From Streptococcus sanguinis (GTDB lineage: Bacteria > Bacillota > Bacilli > Lactobacillales > Streptococcaceae): a DNA stretch of 64,000 bases. Positions 51,302 to 61,449 of the stretch are shown here, piece by piece. Position 1 is the stretch's first letter, and every line of letters starts with the position of its first letter. The notes under the pieces are model-generated. The model saw only the letters and a list, made by a program, of their open reading frames with translations. It was not told the origin of the DNA and did not search any database. The stretch covers positions 744,001-808,000 of the forward strand of contig NZ_JAKUVC010000002.1 of NCBI RefSeq assembly GCF_026781265.1. The letters run 5' to 3'. A program made the position numbers and the translations under genes.

Positions 51302-52717
51302 ATGGTCCTATTTGATTATTCACGCGAGCCCCATTCAGACATTGCTTTTGTGGATATGAAAAGTTTTTACGCCTCTTGTGAATGCATCGCACTCGGCCTT
51401 GACCCTTTAAAAACCTCGCTCTGTGTCATGAGCCGAATTGAAAATTCTGTCGGACTGATACTAGCTGCTACCCCTCTCTTTAAAAAGAATTTTGGCAGCC
51501 AAAATGTCAGCCGAAGCTATAATCTTCCTTTTGATGTCCACACCCGTAAGTTCAACTTTGCTGCTGCCCGCAAGCAGGGACTGCCAATTACAGCAGATTA
51601 TGTGCGTTTTATCGAAGACGCTGCCCAAAAGACCCTACTGGTCCCACCTCGCATGAACTACTATATCCCGAAAAACATGGAAATCCAAAAGATTTTCCAG
51701 GATTTTGCAGCTCCCGATGATATTTTCCCCTACTCAATTGATGAGGGCTTCTTAGATTTGACAAGCTCTATCAGCTACTTCATTCCCGATCAGACGCTGG
51801 ACCGCAGGACCAAACTAGACCTGCTGGCTGCCCGCATTCAACAGGCTATCTGGAAGAAGACTGGGATTTATGCTTCTATCGGCCTGAGCAACGCCAATCC
51901 TCTTCTCGCTAAGCTAGCCTTGGACATTGAAGCTAAACATACAAAAAAGATGCGGGTCAACTGGTCCTATGAGGATGTTCCCAACAAGGTTTGGACCATT
52001 CCGACAATGACAGATTTTTGGGGTATCGGCTACCGAACAGCCACCCGTCTTAAGAAGCTAGGCATTTATTCCATTTATGATTTGGCTCACTTTAATCCCG
52101 ATATTCTCAAAAAAGAAATGGGAGTCATGGGTCTGCAGCTTTGGTTTCACGCTCATGGCATCGATGAAAGCAATATCCACAAGCCTTATCAGATCAAGTC
52201 ACATGGTCTGGGCAATTCACAAATTCTCCCCCGAGATTATAGACGACAGGCAGAGATTGAGCTGATTTTCCGAGAAATGGCTGAACAGGTCGCCATTCGT
52301 CTCAGACGTTCTGGTAAGAAATGCCAGCGTGTTTCTATTCATGCCCGCTATTCCAAACAGGATCGCCTGCCTTCCATTCATACACAGAAAAAAATTGAGT
52401 CTACCAATAACAGCGATCGACTGGCTCAAATCGTAGTTCAGCTTTTTCGTTCCAAATATCAGGGCGGGGCTATCCGACAGATTGGCGTTTTTTACAGTGA
52501 CTTTGTCGATCAAGGCTATGGTCTGATTTCTCTCTTTGATGATCCCTTGCAAATTCAAAAAGAAGAGGAGCTCCAGCTGACGATTGACCGCATCAGAGAT
52601 CGTTTCGGCTTTGCCTCTTTGCTTAAGGGCTCGGCCTTACTGGACTCCTCTCGTGCCATCGCTCGAAGCAAGCTAACCGGTGGCCATTCTGCTGGAGGTT
52701 TGGAGGGCTTATCATGA
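51302..52717 (+). CDS. umuC: Y-family DNA polymerase (UmuC/ImpB type)
   Basis: A 471-residue Y-family polymerase. The metal-binding Asp are in FVDMKSFYASCE (near 17) and the YSIDEGFLDL catalytic motif (near 146); helix-hairpin-helix thumb (TDFWGIGYRTATRLKKLGI) and little finger follow. It copies damaged DNA with errors. No umuD gene is present; the next gene is YolD-like, which may take that role in Gram-positives. Confidence 0.94.
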   Translation: MVLFDYSREPHSDIAFVDMKSFYASCECIALGLDPLKTSLCVMSRIENSVGLILAATPLFKKNFGSQNVSRSYNLPFDVHTRKFNFAAARKQGLPITADYVRFIEDAAQKTLLVPPRMNYYIPKNMEIQKIFQDFAAPDDIFPYSIDEGFLDLTSSISYFIPDQTLDRRTKLDLLAARIQQAIWKKTGIYASIGLSNANPLLAKLALDIEAKHTKKMRVNWSYEDVPNKVWTIPTMTDFWGIGYRTATRLKKLGIYSIYDLAHFNPDILKKEMGVMGLQLWFHAHGIDESNIHKPYQIKSHGLGNSQILPRDYRRQAEIELIFREMAEQVAIRLRRSGKKCQRVSIHARYSKQDRLPSIHTQKKIESTNNSDRLAQIVVQLFRSKYQGGAIRQIGVFYSDFVDQGYGLISLFDDPLQIQKEEELQLTIDRIRDRFGFASLLKGSALLDSSRAIARSKLTGGHSAGGLEGLS

Positions 52718-53088
52718 CCGACCGCTCTTATCTCCCTTATCAGTCGGCTCGTGACTTTCAGGATCGGGGTATGGCTAAGTGGGCTGGCTTTTTTCTATCT
52801 GAACACAGCACTGCTCTGGCCAAAAAAGAACTAGATATCAGTCGCCTGACCCAGCTTGACAGACAGGAGAAATTCTATTTGCTCAACCAAGCCTATAGCC
52901 AGCAAGTTCCAATCCGAATCACCTTTCTTAATCAGGGAAAGCTGACCGACATTACTGCTACTGTCTTTCATCTGGACTGCAAGCAGGTCCTCCTGCAGGA
53001 AGGTGACCATTACAAAGTCCTTGCTATCCAGCAGATTCTTTCGATACAAGCTTCAGGAGGCACAGATGACCACTCAGAATCTACATGA
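52714..53088 (+). CDS. YolD-like protein of the UmuC cassette
   Basis: A 124-residue protein overlapping umuC by 4 bp. The N-terminal DRGMAKWAGFFLSEH matches the YolD signature DRGxxKWxPFxxLPEH. YolD-like proteins lie beside Y-family polymerases in Firmicutes and have been proposed as UmuD counterparts. Its C-terminal half is divergent. Confidence 0.72.
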   Translation: MTDRSYLPYQSARDFQDRGMAKWAGFFLSEHSTALAKKELDISRLTQLDRQEKFYLLNQAYSQQVPIRITFLNQGKLTDITATVFHLDCKQVLLQEGDHYKVLAIQQILSIQASGGTDDHSEST

Positions 53089-53359
53089 AGAACTTCAATT
53101 TGACTATTTTTCTCAGAATTACTATCAATTTCAAGAGGATTTTTATCAATTTTCCAATCTTCCCCAGCCTCTGATGGTCATGGAAGATGACATCCTACTC
53201 CACATGGCCAGCCGTCAGGTCACTTACTTCAAACTCTCCAAGACCAAAAGTTTGGACAAGAAGGACCATTACTTCCACTTTACCGTCAGTCGCCCAGACC
53301 AAGCAAACCGACTCTGCATTTACCACTATCAAGGCCAAACAGAAAATATAAAGCAATAA
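53066..53359 (+). CDS. Small protein of the UmuC cassette, unknown (possibly DUF5960)
   Basis: A 97-residue protein, rich in aromatic residues (FDYFSQNYYQFQEDFYQFS), without signal or membrane segment. The ATG at 53066 has GGAGG and overlaps the YolD-like gene by 23 bp, so it is translationally coupled in the cassette. It resembles a streptococcal family of unknown function, perhaps DUF5960, recalled only. A hairpin follows the stop codon. Confidence 0.65.
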   Translation: MTTQNLHEELQFDYFSQNYYQFQEDFYQFSNLPQPLMVMEDDILLHMASRQVTYFKLSKTKSLDKKDHYFHFTVSRPDQANRLCIYHYQGQTENIKQ

Positions 53360-53391
53360 GCTCCCAAACTAAATGTCTGGGAGCTTATTGT
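53355..53391 (+). terminator. Perfect 13-bp inverted repeat at the end of the cassette
   Basis: CAATAAGCTCCCA/TGGGAGCTTATTG around an 11-base loop, overlapping the stop codon. No T run follows on the plus strand, so termination may be weak or the structure may protect the 3' end. Confidence 0.55.
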
Positions 53392-53600
53392 ATGGACCTT
53401 GCCATCTACTAGAATCTTCTCAATTCTTTCTTGCTTTAAGTCAGGCAAATAACATTAAAGATTTGAACCGGGTATATTCGAACCTGAGAAACGCCATTCT
53501 TTTTAGGTTAAATACCTAGTTTGTATAACTTAATTTCAGATTAAAAACACCCCAATCGTTAGATTTTCTGTCTAACTTTTGGGGTGCAATTCAAAGCGAT
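53392..53600. other. Gene-free stretch with a possible decayed coding remnant and IS-like end
   Basis: On the plus strand, about 53388-53520 holds an open frame without a start (LLESSQFFLALSQANNIKDL and onward to a TAG), perhaps the tail of a lost gene. At 53566-53590 TCTAACTTTTGGGGTGCAAT resembles a terminal repeat I associate with IS3-family elements of streptococci. Neither is proven. The same bases form the yceD terminator. Confidence 0.35.
53548..53586 (-). terminator. Terminator of yceD
   Basis: Stem CACCCCAA/TTGGGGTG with inner GTTAGA/TCTAAC and TTTTT on the minus strand. Confidence 0.8.
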
Positions 53601-53636
53601 TTATCTTTTTTAACTGTTTCAAGATTTTTACAAGAA

Positions 53637-54167
53637 TTATTCATCAAAAAGTCCTTGCAAACCGGCGAAAGGATTGTTCTTCTCTTTTTGAGCTTCTTGA
53701 GCAGCGGCGAATTCCTCTTCCGTCATAACCTGCCAGTCCTGACCAGACAGAAAACCTTGACCAGCTTCTTCCTCAGCTGTTAGGATTTTCAGTGGAATAT
53801 TCAGCAAGATATTATCAGCTACACTCTCGGATACATTAATCTCGCCATTTTCAATCGGCAGAACCAAATCCTGATCAATCATATCCTGCGATGCGGCCTG
53901 TCCTTCTTCCATGAAAATTTCGTTGACTAGATAAGACTCCTTGAGCTCCACCGGCTCCATGCTGCGACTGGACGTCAAGGTAATGGTATAAGACAAGTCA
54001 TAATCTAGAAAATAAAGGCCGTCTTCATATTGAACCTTGCCTTTGGCTACAATATCCTGAACATCTAAAATCTCAGGATTGCGCTCTTTTAACTCCTCTG
54101 CCAAGTCCAGCTTTTTCTCAAAGGCTAAACCTTCTGGATTCTTTCGAATTTCTTGAATATGCAACAT
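53637..54167 (-). CDS. yceD: YceD/DUF177-family protein
   Basis: A 176-residue acidic protein with the DUF177 core (VQYEDGLYFLDYDLSYTITLTSSRSMEPVEL pattern) and an acidic C-terminal tail (GLQGLFDE). The family is tied to 23S rRNA maturation and usually precedes rpmF; here it stands alone. The ATG at 54167 has GAGGAACTT upstream; the longer frame has no ribosome site. Confidence 0.87.
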   Translation of the reverse strand: MLHIQEIRKNPEGLAFEKKLDLAEELKERNPEILDVQDIVAKGKVQYEDGLYFLDYDLSYTITLTSSRSMEPVELKESYLVNEIFMEEGQAASQDMIDQDLVLPIENGEINVSESVADNILLNIPLKILTAEEEAGQGFLSGQDWQVMTEEEFAAAQEAQKEKNNPFAGLQGLFDE

Positions 54168-54265
54168 AAGTTCCTCTTTGTTTTTTTCTTTTATTATATC
54201 ATGTTTGAGCACTTCGATGTTATTGAAAATTATTTTGTTATAATAAAATGTAAGGAGGGAAGACA

Positions 54266-55136
54266 ATGGAACATCTAGGACAGACTTTTAGATTTTTTTG
54301 AGAGGCAAGGCACATCTCTTTATCCGAGGCGACTGGCGGAGAATTTTCAAAATCTATGCTCTCTCGCTTTGAAAATGGGCAGAGCGAACTTTCGGCACAG
54401 AAACTTTTTAGCGCGCTCAGCGCTATCCACACGGAAACGGAAGAATTTACCCTTGCAGCCGGCATCCAGAGCCATCATTCTCACAAGGAACTCTTAAGCC
54501 AAATCCACGACCTGCTGCAAGCCAATCAGCTTAAGCTCTTAGAAGAACTTTATCTGGAAAAAGAAAAAATTACTCAAAAAAGCAAGCGCGCTAGCGATTG
54601 GGTTGAGCGCCTAATTGTAAAGGCCTATCTCTGTGCCCTCAAAGAGTCTGAAAAGGCCAGTCCAGGCGAGCTTGATTTCCTGCATGATTACCTCTTTTCA
54701 GTTGATATTTGGGGGGCGCTACGAGCTCAATCTCTTCTCTGTCTGCACTCCGGTTTTATCTCTAGATTTGTTCTCCCAATACACCAAAGAAATCCTCTCA
54801 AGAAAGGATTTCGCAGCCTTGTTTGCCAACAATCGCAACACCCTGCACACTACTTTTCTTAATGGTTATCTTCTGGCCATCAGTCAGGAAAATATCACCC
54901 AGGCAGACTATTTCCAACAAGTCATTGAGCGACACTTTTACGAAGAAAATGAGACTTACTTCCGAATTGTCTATCTCTTTGCTCAGGGAGAGTTAGCTTG
55001 TTTGAAAGGGCAAAAAGAAGAGGGACTCACTCAAACGAAGCAAGCTGTCGACATTTTCCGAATCTTGAACTGCCAACATAGCGCCCACTACTATCAAGAC
55101 ACACTTGATACTGCTTTTCAAAAATATAGCAAATAA
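54266..55136 (+). pseudogene. Rgg/MutR-family regulator, broken by a stop and a frameshift
   Basis: The ATG at 54266 has AAGGAGG. Codon 12 is TGA (54299-54301), where family members have Arg, giving FF*EARHISLSEATGGEFSKS; a C-to-T change of CGA explains it. A run of six G at 54711-54716 shifts the frame; with five G, LFSVDIWG joins RYELNLFSVCTPVL and continues to 55136. The Rgg HTH and helical C-terminal domain are otherwise intact, so decay is recent. The MFS gene downstream may have been its target. Confidence 0.88.
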
Positions 55137-55140
55137 TGCA

Positions 55141-55196
55141 AATCTCCACTTTTAAACTCAGTGATGTTGAGTTGGGAAGTGGATTTTTTTTTGATG
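55141..55196 (+). terminator. Terminator after the rgg pseudogene
   Basis: Stem ATCTCCACTT/AAGTGGAT with inner AACTC/GAGTT, then nine T. Confidence 0.8.
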
Positions 55197-55490
55197 CAAA
55201 ATACACTCCAAATTACTCATTTTAACAATTACACTCAAAAAACGTTGAATATATGCAACATTTCCTGTGGCTTAGATTTTCTATTTTATACTAAAAACAG
55301 AAAGAGCTAGCGCAAGTCACTTTCAGAATTTCACCACTTACTTATGCGGTATAACCAGTTGCCGAAAAGCCCTTGTTTTTGGCTTTAAACGGTCTATAAT
55401 GGTCATCAGAAAGAGAAAAAACAAAAGCTAGATTACAGATGTATCCAATCAGCTTTTATACAATCTTGCAGTTTAGAAAAGGAGTCTACA
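55197..55490 (+). promoter_or_regulatory. MFS gene control region
   Basis: -35 TTGTTT (55373-55378), 16 bp, -10 TATAAT (55395-55400), 90 bases before the MFS ATG. An imperfect repeat CCGAAAAGCC/GGCTTTaaaCGG spans the -35. No Rgg-type peptide gene was found in this AT-rich stretch. Confidence 0.6.
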
Positions 55491-56732
55491 ATGAAATTAT
55501 TCTTTAAAAATGGGGTCTATGCCTCACTCAGCCTTTCCCGAATATTCAACACCTTGGGAGCTTCTATTTTCAATATTGTTTTTGTGGTATTTGCTTCCAG
55601 CCTGCCCAATCCCAAGTTTGCCATTGCTGTGGCTAATTTTATCGTCCTGATTCCGACTTTCTTTACTATTTTTGCCGGCATCAAAGCTGACAAGACCGTT
55701 CCTAAGACTCGTTGGCTGATTCATTTTGGTTATCTTCAAGCCCTGCTCTTTGTCCTTGTTGCCTTCATGACTCGCTCCAGCTCTTATCTAGCCTTTTCAG
55801 CCGTCTGCTTGATAAATATTCTTTCAGATATTATCAGCGACTATCGGAGCGGTCTCCAAATGCCGATTTTAAAAAAGAATGTTCCAGAGAAAGACCTTAT
55901 GGAAGCCTTCTCTTTTACCCAGCTTATCAGCTTTCTTTGTAGCCTGGCCGGACAAGCTTTAGGAGTTTGGCTCCTAACCGTCAGCCAGCAAGACTTTTTC
56001 CTAGTGGCTTTGGTTAACGCCCTGACCTTTCTCCTATCCTCCACCATCCTCTACCTAGTCCGCCGCCGATTGACCCATGATCCCGTCGTAATTTCTGAGA
56101 AAAAAGCTCCTCTGAAAGAAGAATTGAAGAAAATGTACACATCGTCCAAGCTCATTTTTGAGCAGGAAAGTTCTAACAATTTTCTTAAACTGCTGGCTCA
56201 AATCCTAGTCGTCAACGCTATGGCAGGTTCTCTTATAGCTCTTTATAATCTCTACTTGCTGGACAACCCTATCTTCCAGCTGTCCTTTAGCCAGTCTCTC
56301 TTGGTTCTTCAGACGGCTCTTGTCCTAGCCATGGTCATCGCCAGCCTGACTCCCAACGATTACTTTAGCCGTCTCTCTCTAAATCAACTAACCCTCTGGG
56401 CTGCTCTTACCATGATTCTGCTTGCTGTCAGCAACTTCTTGCATTTGCATGTTTTCGTCGGCATTGCTTTTGGGTTTTTACTAGCTTATATCTCCGGCAA
56501 GATCAATCCCAAAATCAATACTCTCTTACTGAGCAAGTTGTCTTCTGATGTTCTCGCTCAGATTTCCAGCTTTCTGAGTCTGCTCTTTTCTTTCTCTGTT
56601 CCCTTTGGTACTATGCTCTTCAGCAGCCTGGCCCTCTGGAATATGAACGCCAGCTGGCTCATCTTCAGCATTATCGGTGCGATTGCTCTGCTCCTATCTA
56701 TTGAAAAAAAGAAAGATGTTAAAGAAAATTGA
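55491..56732 (+). CDS. MFS transporter
   Basis: A 413-residue protein with about 12 membrane segments in two halves and a central basic loop (RRRLTHDPVVISEKKAPLKEELKK). It looks like the MFS exporter group with YfmO/MefA-like topology. The substrate is unknown. Genes beside Rgg-type regulators often export peptides or drugs, and here the regulator is broken, so its present control is unclear. Confidence 0.85.
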   Translation: MKLFFKNGVYASLSLSRIFNTLGASIFNIVFVVFASSLPNPKFAIAVANFIVLIPTFFTIFAGIKADKTVPKTRWLIHFGYLQALLFVLVAFMTRSSSYLAFSAVCLINILSDIISDYRSGLQMPILKKNVPEKDLMEAFSFTQLISFLCSLAGQALGVWLLTVSQQDFFLVALVNALTFLLSSTILYLVRRRLTHDPVVISEKKAPLKEELKKMYTSSKLIFEQESSNNFLKLLAQILVVNAMAGSLIALYNLYLLDNPIFQLSFSQSLLVLQTALVLAMVIASLTPNDYFSRLSLNQLTLWAALTMILLAVSNFLHLHVFVGIAFGFLLAYISGKINPKINTLLLSKLSSDVLAQISSFLSLLFSFSVPFGTMLFSSLALWNMNASWLIFSIIGAIALLLSIEKKKDVKEN

Positions 56733-56775
56733 TAGATCAATCTTGTTTCTACATTTGTTCTCCTAGAAGACAGCT

Positions 56776-56814
56776 AAAAACGATAACTTCCAAACAAGAA
56801 GTTATCGTTTTTGT
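56776..56814. terminator. Bidirectional terminator between MFS and gtf genes
   Basis: Perfect stem AAAAACGATAACTTC/GAAGTTATCGTTTTT with a 7-base loop. Confidence 0.9.
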
Positions 56815-56862
56815 GTATTAGAAAGCTAAAGATTAAGTTTCATTTAGCATATTCTATTGCTA

Positions 56863-59800
56863 TTAGTTCCAGCCGAAGCGTCTGCCTCTACCATTGCGGT
56901 CAAAGTACATCCAACTTCCATCTTCCAGCTGAATCCATTTATTGCGCGCCATTTCTCCTGAATTGGCATCAAAGTAACGGTTAGCACCATTGACATAGAC
57001 AATCTTACCTTTGACTTGCTTACCATTTTGGTCGAAGTAAAGGGTTTGTTGACCAATCTTTTGAAGACCTGTCACTGCTTTACCAGCCTGATCGAAGTAA
57101 TACCATTCGTTCTTAGCACCTTCTGCAAACTTGCCGACTGCCATTTCTCCAGAGTTGGCATCAAAGTAACGGATACTCTTGTCTGCAAGTGTCACGATTT
57201 TACCCTTGACTTGCTTGCCATCTTGATCGAAGTAAAGGGTTTGTTGACCAATCTTCTGAAGACCTATCACTGCTTTACCAGCTTGATCGAAGTAATACCA
57301 TTCGTTCTTAGATCCTTCTGCAAACTTGCCGACTGCCATTTCTCCTGAGTTGGCATCAAAGTAACGGATACTCTTGTCTGCAAGTGTCACGATTTTACCT
57401 TTGACTTGCTTGCCATCTTGGTCGAAGTAAAGGGTTTGCTGGCCAAGTTTTTGAAGACCTGTTACAGCAACACCATCTGCTCCGAAATAGTACCAGTCAC
57501 TTGGATTATCACCTTGGGCAAAGCGGTTAGCAGCAGCGTTACCTGAATCCTTATCAAAGTAACGAAGTTTACCATCTTTGGCACGCGCAATCTTGCCCTT
57601 GACTTGGTAGCCGTTTTGGTCGAAGAATTGCTGATTGCCGCCCATAGTTACCAGACCTCTAGCCATGACACCCTTGGCATCAAAGTAACGCCAGTTTTGG
57701 CCGTCTGTAGTATAGTAACGGTTAAGAATCTTGGCACCGATCTTATCATAGTAATACTGATTGCCATTTTCATCTTCACGGAGAGAGTCACGTAACTGAA
57801 TACCATTCTTGAGGAAGTAGAGCTGTTTGCCGTCAATTTCTTGCTCGCCTGTCACCAGATAGCCGCGGTTGTTGAAGTAATACCAATTTCCATTTTCATC
57901 TTGGATAAAGGAATTCTTAGCCTCATATCCACTAGTTGAATAGTACTTAGTACCATTAGCATCACTAACAAATCCAGTGGAAGCTTTCTTATTGAGCAGT
58001 TGCTTAGGCAGTACCATCTCACCATTCTTGTTATTGAGATATTCGTTGCTAGCCCAATCTTTAAGAACATAGTAAGCCCCGCGACCTAAGATATTGGTAC
58101 CGTTGAAGTGTTTAGCAGACCACTTGGTAATCTTCTCATCAGTCGTCATCTTTTGACCGTTGGAAATCTGTACTCGCTCAAAGATTTCTGGGTATTTAGC
58201 TTTGAGTTCATCCAAGAAGGCTCCGCCATACTTGCCTTGATAGTCTGTACCATTCGTTCTAGTATTGGCAACGTAAAGTTTTTCCTTGATTTCTGCGCCT
58301 TCACGGTAGGTTCCATAGTTGTTGACACGAGTTGCCGTTACCACTTCTTTACCTGGCAGGTTGTAGATTTGGTCTGGCACCCAGTCCGCAATGGCTTGGA
58401 TATTGACACTGTGAAGAGCACGGAGAGCATTGAGCAGGTCATCTAAAGAACCATATTTATTGTTTTTGCTCATAGCCATATCATAGCGGTCTTCAAATGC
58501 ATAACCATTCTGGATGATAGAATCTAGGAAAGTACCGTCTTGGCTAGATACATACTGAGGTGGCAGTTCAAATGATGTTACTCCCCATTCCTTGAAGAGG
58601 TTGACATTTTTGGCAATGACTTTATTGGTATACTGGTCATCACGAGTTGCAAAGTCTTGGAAGTTAGAGAAGCCTTCGTAAATCAGCTGAGAATCAAGAG
58701 CCGCGCTAGATTCGTAAACCTGACTGCTGGCATTTTTCTTCTTGCTGGCTGTTACACGAGCATCCTGATTCTCTTTAGCACCAACTGGTACCCAAACAGC
58801 CAGATAACCAGAAACTTGGACATTGCTGTAGCCTGCGATATCGTTCATATCAAAGGTCAAAATACCATTGGCATCTGTCTTCTTCCAGAGGGATTGCGGC
58901 ACTTCTTCGTCAGTTAAATAGCGGGAAATACCATCTTTGGTCGTCAAGAGCACAGGACGGTAGTATTGATTCTTATGGGCTGCTCCCATATTGACTTGCA
59001 GTTTATCCCACTCATTCAGCTTGAGATTCGGGTTGTTAGAAGCAATAACTGCCATCCCTTGGGTACGAGTTTCTGCTGTTCCTTCATCTGTTGCTTCGTT
59101 AGCACCAGTACCGTAACGAACAGAGGTTAAAATACCATTGTAAGACCATTTATCAGCCTCACGAGGGACACCCATATAGGTGACTTTCATGTCCTGACCA
59201 CCAGCTACATACTTAATCCGAGCCCGCAACAAGGCATCGATAGCGTCGTGGTAAGGAGATTTTTTCTCCATGTATTGACCGTCATCTGTATAGAGATCAC
59301 CATAGTAAACCCGAGTGATGGAGTCTTTGTTGGAGAGCATGAGAGCATGAGCAGTTGGGATATTGAACTGCGTATACTTCTTGTCCGCCTTTCGCATATC
59401 TTCGTTGTAAATCTTGAAGGCTTGCTTGAGCTCATCCATGGTAAAGGTCAAACCATCAGTATTTGGATTGATATTTTCCCGGATGATGTCGGCAATAACG
59501 GTTTGCACTTCACTGTCATGAGCCCGAACAAAGATATAATTGGCCATCCGCTCGCCATTTTTCTTTTCAGTAGAACGGTCATTCAGACTATTCGTAATCG
59601 TTGGCTCTACACCACTACGGATAGAAAGCTTGCGCATGAACGAATAAAGCAAGGATAGACGAAGCTTATTATCAATCGGTAATTGTGCACCCTTGGTGTC
59701 CTTGTTGTAGTCAGGGTCGTTGTCAGACCAAGCTTCCAAGATAGACAGGTGCTTAATAGCCTGCTCTTCACTTTCTCCAACCTTGTAGCGTGACTTGAAG

Positions 59801-61377
59801 TAGTCAGAGGCAATTTGGAGCAAGTCCGCATTGACATTATCTACCGCATCGACACGGACTCCGTCAAAGTTAGCAGTCGGATCATTAGCTACGATGCTAC
59901 CAAAGTTCATCATAAAGTGCAGCCAGTTGAGTTGCTCAGCCTGAACAGCTGGATTTGAGTTGTCAAAGTCGTTAGCTAGCAGGAATTCATAACCACCATT
60001 TGACTTATCAATGAAGTACTTAGGTGTACCAGTTTGGCTGGTAGGTGTGCGGTTCAGGATGCGGTACTTAGAATTAGCATGAGAAGTCTTATCACTATTG
60101 GTATAAAGCAGAGCTCCGCCTTGCAAGTGGTCCTTATTAGTGCCGGTTGTTTCAGACTCAGTCTTGATGTTCCAGTTTGGCTGAGTTTTGACAAATGTAC
60201 CCATCAGTGTTCTCAGCCATTTAGTATCGCCTTCTTTACCGATTCTTTCTTCAATTTTGCGCTGAACCTGCTGAGAAGCACCTGTTAGGATAGCTTGTTC
60301 CACCTTGTTTTCAAAAGCTCCTGCTCCCAAACCTTGCTGGTTCATATAGTTGAGATAGCTAACCTGCGTTTGCTTATCAGGCCACCAAGCCATTAAAAGC
60401 GGACGCAAGTCAGTCTCTGTAGACTGAGTCCATGTTTTTCCATCCTTGAGGATAGCTTTTGGACGATACCAGCTATCTGCTGTCAGGTAGCCGTCAACTG
60501 TTTCGATGTCCTTGTCAGTTGTACCATGGAAGGCATTCATTCTGGTAAATTCATTGTTAAGACTGCTAGTACCTTGCTGGAATTGATACTCAGCTGAATC
60601 AATCAGTGCTCCAGTCTCTGCATCGAAATAAAGAATTTTTCCATTGAGCTCAACAGCGAAATTCTTTTTAACTGTACCGTCGTCCTGAACATAGTATTTC
60701 TTACCATCAATGGTCTTGATGTGAGATAAGACATCATCATCATGCTCAGTATTAACAGGTGCCGCTTGGGCTTGAGCAGCCACCATTCTTTCAGCTATCG
60801 CTCCCTGTCTTTGAGCAGGTTCTGGCAAGCGATCTTTCTTTGCAACCTTTGGATTTGCAACAATCTTGTCTGTAACAGTCTTCTTTGCTTGTTTGTCAGC
60901 AGTTGCTGGACTTGCTTGTCTATCCTGATCAGTTGCTTCCGGTTTAGCAGTTTCTGATGTTGCATTAGCTGCTTTTGCTTCTTCAGCAACGGCTGCTTTT
61001 TCTGTAGTTGCTGCTTCTGCTACTGCCGGCTTAGCTGGCTCTTGAGCATCTGTTTGAACCGCTGCTTCCGTATTTGCTGCAGTTTCAGCAGTTTTTTCAC
61101 TGGCTACAGTAGCATCAACCACCTTGTCTGCAGAAGTTGCTTTTTCTGCTTCCAGCTGAGAAGCTGAGTTAGCTTGTACTTGAACTGGCTGCCCTGAGCC
61201 ACTATCCTGAGCTGCAGCTGGCTCTTGAACTGCCACCTGCTTAACATCATCAGCGTGGACAAGACCTGCTTCGAGACCAAGTACTTTTGGTGCTACGATA
61301 AGTGCTAAGGTAGTCACACCGATGGCTACCCAGTTCTTCTTAACTTTATGCATCTTATAATGAATTTTTTTCTCCAT
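56863..61377 (-). CDS. gtfP: Glucosyltransferase (GH70 glucansucrase), GtfP/GtfG type
   Basis: A secreted 1504-residue enzyme that makes alpha-glucan from sucrose. A long signal peptide (about 1-40, KMHKVKKNW type) is followed by an Ala/Glu/Thr-rich variable region to about 210. The GH70 core has nucleophile Asp in [11 protein letters not shown] (about 510), acid/base Glu in EAWSDND (about 548), transition-state Asp in AHDSEV (about 621) and motif [14 protein letters not shown] near 998 (circularly permuted). The C-terminal glucan-binding repeats (about 1060-1504) lack an LPXTG. The second ATG at 61377 has GGAGG 7 bases upstream; the first is too close. Confidence 0.95.
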   Translation of the reverse strand: MEKKIHYKMHKVKKNWVAIGVTTLALIVAPKVLGLEAGLVHADDVKQVAVQEPAAAQDSGSGQPVQVQANSASQLEAEKATSADKVVDATVASEKTAETAANTEAAVQTDAQEPAKPAVAEAATTEKAAVAEEAKAANATSETAKPEATDQDRQASPATADKQAKKTVTDKIVANPKVAKKDRLPEPAQRQGAIAERMVAAQAQAAPVNTEHDDDVLSHIKTIDGKKYYVQDDGTVKKNFAVELNGKILYFDAETGALIDSAEYQFQQGTSSLNNEFTRMNAFHGTTDKDIETVDGYLTADSWYRPKAILKDGKTWTQSTETDLRPLLMAWWPDKQTQVSYLNYMNQQGLGAGAFENKVEQAILTGASQQVQRKIEERIGKEGDTKWLRTLMGTFVKTQPNWNIKTESETTGTNKDHLQGGALLYTNSDKTSHANSKYRILNRTPTSQTGTPKYFIDKSNGGYEFLLANDFDNSNPAVQAEQLNWLHFMMNFGSIVANDPTANFDGVRVDAVDNVNADLLQIASDYFKSRYKVGESEEQAIKHLSILEAWSDNDPDYNKDTKGAQLPIDNKLRLSLLYSFMRKLSIRSGVEPTITNSLNDRSTEKKNGERMANYIFVRAHDSEVQTVIADIIRENINPNTDGLTFTMDELKQAFKIYNEDMRKADKKYTQFNIPTAHALMLSNKDSITRVYYGDLYTDDGQYMEKKSPYHDAIDALLRARIKYVAGGQDMKVTYMGVPREADKWSYNGILTSVRYGTGANEATDEGTAETRTQGMAVIASNNPNLKLNEWDKLQVNMGAAHKNQYYRPVLLTTKDGISRYLTDEEVPQSLWKKTDANGILTFDMNDIAGYSNVQVSGYLAVWVPVGAKENQDARVTASKKKNASSQVYESSAALDSQLIYEGFSNFQDFATRDDQYTNKVIAKNVNLFKEWGVTSFELPPQYVSSQDGTFLDSIIQNGYAFEDRYDMAMSKNNKYGSLDDLLNALRALHSVNIQAIADWVPDQIYNLPGKEVVTATRVNNYGTYREGAEIKEKLYVANTRTNGTDYQGKYGGAFLDELKAKYPEIFERVQISNGQKMTTDEKITKWSAKHFNGTNILGRGAYYVLKDWASNEYLNNKNGEMVLPKQLLNKKASTGFVSDANGTKYYSTSGYEAKNSFIQDENGNWYYFNNRGYLVTGEQEIDGKQLYFLKNGIQLRDSLREDENGNQYYYDKIGAKILNRYYTTDGQNWRYFDAKGVMARGLVTMGGNQQFFDQNGYQVKGKIARAKDGKLRYFDKDSGNAAANRFAQGDNPSDWYYFGADGVAVTGLQKLGQQTLYFDQDGKQVKGKIVTLADKSIRYFDANSGEMAVGKFAEGSKNEWYYFDQAGKAVIGLQKIGQQTLYFDQDGKQVKGKIVTLADKSIRYFDANSGEMAVGKFAEGAKNEWYYFDQAGKAVTGLQKIGQQTLYFDQNGKQVKGKIVYVNGANRYFDANSGEMARNKWIQLEDGSWMYFDRNGRGRRFGWN
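57076..57466 (-). repeat. Two near-identical 195-bp tandem repeats in the glucan-binding domain
   Basis: Units of 65 residues ([19 protein letters not shown], then [20 protein letters not shown]) repeat with only about three residue changes; a partial third unit follows. This is a substrate for copy-number change by recombination. Confidence 0.85.
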
Positions 61378-61418
61378 CATAAAACCTCCTTCTGAATTTG
61401 GTATAAAGTTATACTCTT

Positions 61419-61447
61419 ATTCTAGTATATTTTTAGAAATGAGTCTA
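61419..61447 (-). promoter_or_regulatory. Candidate gtf promoter
   Basis: On the minus strand -35 TAGACT (61447-61442), 17 bp, -10 TAGAAT (61424-61419). It is weak at both hexamers, consistent with dependence on the Rgg activator encoded just upstream. Confidence 0.55.
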
Positions 61448-61449
61448 TT

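Noticed and set aside
55254..55295. 13-codon peptide (MQHFLWLRFSILY) as a possible Rgg-sensed SHP
   Set aside because: No ribosome site, lacks the basic N-terminus and C-terminal pattern of SHP peptides.
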